NCBI GenBank assembly: GCA_902783835.1
Contig: CACZSN010000026.1
Coordinates: 1-64,000 of the forward strand
Length of the DNA: 64,000 bases
Reading direction: 5' to 3'
From: an uncultured bacterium
Lineage (GTDB): Bacteria; Cyanobacteriota; Vampirovibrionia; Gastranaerophilales; Gastranaerophilaceae
Notes under the pieces: model-generated
The model's database searches: none
What the model saw: only the letters and a program-made list of their open reading frames with translations
What the model was told of the DNA's origin: nothing
Part shown: piece after piece, positions 63,501 through 64,000 of the stretch
How positions within the stretch are numbered: the first letter of the stretch is position 1
Layout of the letters: every line of letters begins with the position of its first letter
Position numbers and translations under genes: made by a program

Positions 63501-64000
63501 TGCCGGAGTGAATTTATACATTGAATCAGGAACTTTAGGTTTTTTAACACTCGGGTCAACGATTCTGTTATCGTTTGCGGATTTTGCTTCAGCAACTTTA
63601 TCAAATTTTGCTTGCATATCTTGCAAAGTTTTTTCAGAAACAACTTCGCCCGTTGCTTCCAATACATTCAATACAACTTCTTGTCTTGTCGGTAAACCGA
63701 ATTGACGTTCAATTTGCAATTGCTTATCATTGAGTGACTTAATTTCTTTACCCATATCAGCAAGAGCTTTTGAAGGATTTTGACCGAGCAAGGAAACTGT
63801 TTGTTCTCTTGTAAGGCTTCCGTCATCAATTGCGTTTGCAAATGTTTTATACATATCTGCTGTCATTTCGATAGGATTGTTGTAACCCAATACATTTACG
63901 GCTTCTGTCATTTGTTTGTTTGACGGATTGTCTTGTAAAGAAGCTTTTACAGATTCAAGTTTTTTCAAAACTTGTGCCATATCAGGTTTTACGTGAGCAT
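60567..64000 (-). CDS. Very large helical protein with papain-like C-half signature (5' end beyond window)
   Basis: At least 1143 residues. An ATG lies at 63980, but the frame stays open to the window edge (AHVKPDMAQV...), so the gene is probably longer. The protein is mainly helical and Ala/Glu/Lys/Asp-rich, without membrane segments. Near residues 265-300 (from 63980) it has SGHAQYVAEV...VLWHDNTWG, resembling the His and Asn-Ser-Trp-Gly parts of papain-fold peptidases. No Cys precedes it in the window, so the nucleophile would have to lie upstream. The C-terminal 600 residues are long helices that may form a filament or scaffold. No family recognised. Confidence 0.7.
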   Translation of the reverse strand, partial: AHVKPDMAQVLKKLESVKASLQDNPSNKQMTEAVNVLGYNNPIEMTADMYKTFANAIDDGSLTREQTVSLLGQNPSKALADMGKEIKSLNDKQLQIERQFGLPTRQEVVLNVLEATGEVVSEKTLQDMQAKFDKVAEAKSANDNRIVDPSVKKPKVPDSMYKFTPAEKAMYAQIEAKLPAMKEYAKVNSDELKTALAPQIDALFAETGRLDGHLWVGGEGESGLYDNQSIKVLEMITGKHYYNEEDIDKVVDHIKKGEGSGTSSTNVSHTGYSGHAQYVAEVSQVAVIDPETKETVMKDVLWHDNTWGKCEDTNVWTDEKGVKRTDYGNGYGGPDGYVFDPRLLTGTFVDDQKVYVGKTKEGQRFDLWKATRIAGTNPDAAQKIDDVMNAIINLGNPEEKIAEFEKTFKEAAPVNFELMDRADDLMYKADADFIAKLEKADPKTQAELDAINDPELNILLEKTALQMSSKSEAVRKYVGNTLDLDEIANLREKLPEIQKKMIAAPFLKGAEAPKQVISEAQNEILDVINNIFANDENVDTAALQKVVAGIVNVPADKLNGSFANLKQVMINNANEKINEGIADEAKAQELSQKIADIISSTIDNKMMINSVEDLKAKTDLADTIIELVDNKFNTSSDADLVAGLQKLQNMSNEEFNAFLADATPEELGMKDVKAIDVARQINAQKGPATERFQRNARLHTLLTEGPKDDNAPEWVYRNLKQQLSPVKNTVDINKMKAMYAKKFDAHAAFPEAEILTQDEINDQVADMLTSVADSVKNISTASNKGEYAAELNQQIREYVSANVAEKFQSKAIGLINSYIKAVKNGSADAERIGDAAAQLLEQGHITKFPNEMIKSYIKEVQSQNPNETKLETLRDYMTTAYQVSENALVEYDLIENAENGIETMMNQTFDNYKLNTADGREVSLNSDEGIMFLVDQLSNPANDSTALQVFFAHTGLGEKAVDLISKSVQLDVIPEACEQLGSQITTALKNVNDLNSKFTDFTENKSVAYSSYKDAVQHFVKTLDKEYADKSDSEKQVYTAYKSFLEKTQNADFSKDMPTEQIMPTLEKVNALAVQQLNNSALQGADQLNILSETLTSRLSAMEALKVPADSDSAQKKEAFVQKGNDVYAQIAETIQNINALLA

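Noticed and set aside
1-64000. CRISPR array, prophage, insertion sequence or rRNA
   Set aside because: No regularly spaced repeats, transposase, integrase, phage structural gene or rRNA sequence was recognised in the window.

Overview
The window is AT-rich and gene-dense. It looks like a chromosomal segment of an uncultured Gram-negative-type gut or anaerobic bacterium. Evidence for an outer envelope: a TolC-like channel with a periplasmic adaptor, an MCE/MlaD protein, dTDP-rhamnose (rmlB, C, A) and GDP-heptose genes, and TonB-C-like proteins. Evidence for fermentative energy metabolism: a biotin-dependent decarboxylase alpha/gamma pair with its biotin ligase, PPi-dependent phosphofructokinase, and a D-lactate-dehydrogenase-like enzyme. 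The combination and codon style suggest the non-photosynthetic sister clade of Cyanobacteria (Melainabacteria/Gastranaerophilales), but this is inference: no rRNA is present to prove it.

Layout. 1-6.6 kb: birA-oadG-oadA (3' end of oadA off the window), a lone receiver protein, D-2-hydroxyacid dehydrogenase, a dicarboxylate/glutamate symporter, and a membrane-anchored beta-lactamase-fold serine hydrolase. 6.7-9.7 kb: a GGDEF protein with an altered signature, then two radical SAM genes. 9.7-14.6 kb: a tight minus-strand operon (TPR lipoprotein, lgt, mlaD-like, upp, pgeF, SEC-C protein). 14.7-17.3 kb: plus-strand operon (stand-alone ClpX-type zinc finger, helical-repeat protein, ruvX, DUF1292). 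17.3-20.6 kb: GH13 enzyme and ribF. 20.6-25.6 kb: four more radical SAM genes, homologous to the second one at 8.8 kb, arranged around a divergent promoter and followed by a DUF1796 protein. 25.7-28.4 kb: a possible papain-fold secreted or effector-like protein, a regulator made of four GntR-type winged helices, and a 47-residue protein.

28.4-34.5 kb: an apparently undescribed envelope locus: a secreted von Willebrand A protein facing a five-gene translationally coupled operon (VirB10-like exported protein, anchored vWA-like protein, FHA-like/8-TM protein, two TonB-C-like proteins). 34.6-39.1 kb: tRNA-Leu(CAG), HpcH/HpaI-type protein, zinc-ribbon membrane protein, and the full GDP-D-glycero-D-manno-heptose gene set with hddC and gmhB fused. 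39.1-44.4 kb: TetR-controlled TolC/HlyD/ABC-2 permease operon without an ATPase gene. 44.5-48.6 kb: rmlBCA and a polytopic membrane protein whose coding sequence carries a run of 12 C, a probable phase-variation switch. 48.6-58.6 kb: lrgAB, priA, PC4-like protein, phosphohexomutase, yqeK, nadD, pheT. 58.7-64 kb: pfp and the 5'-truncated gene of a very large helical protein.

The strongest unexplained signal is not a gene. It is an interrupted palindrome, AACACTATTWGTGTT, present about 14 times between 28.49 and 39.70 kb. It occurs on both strands, in several reading frames and inside unrelated genes, with no comparable copy seen in the rest of the window.
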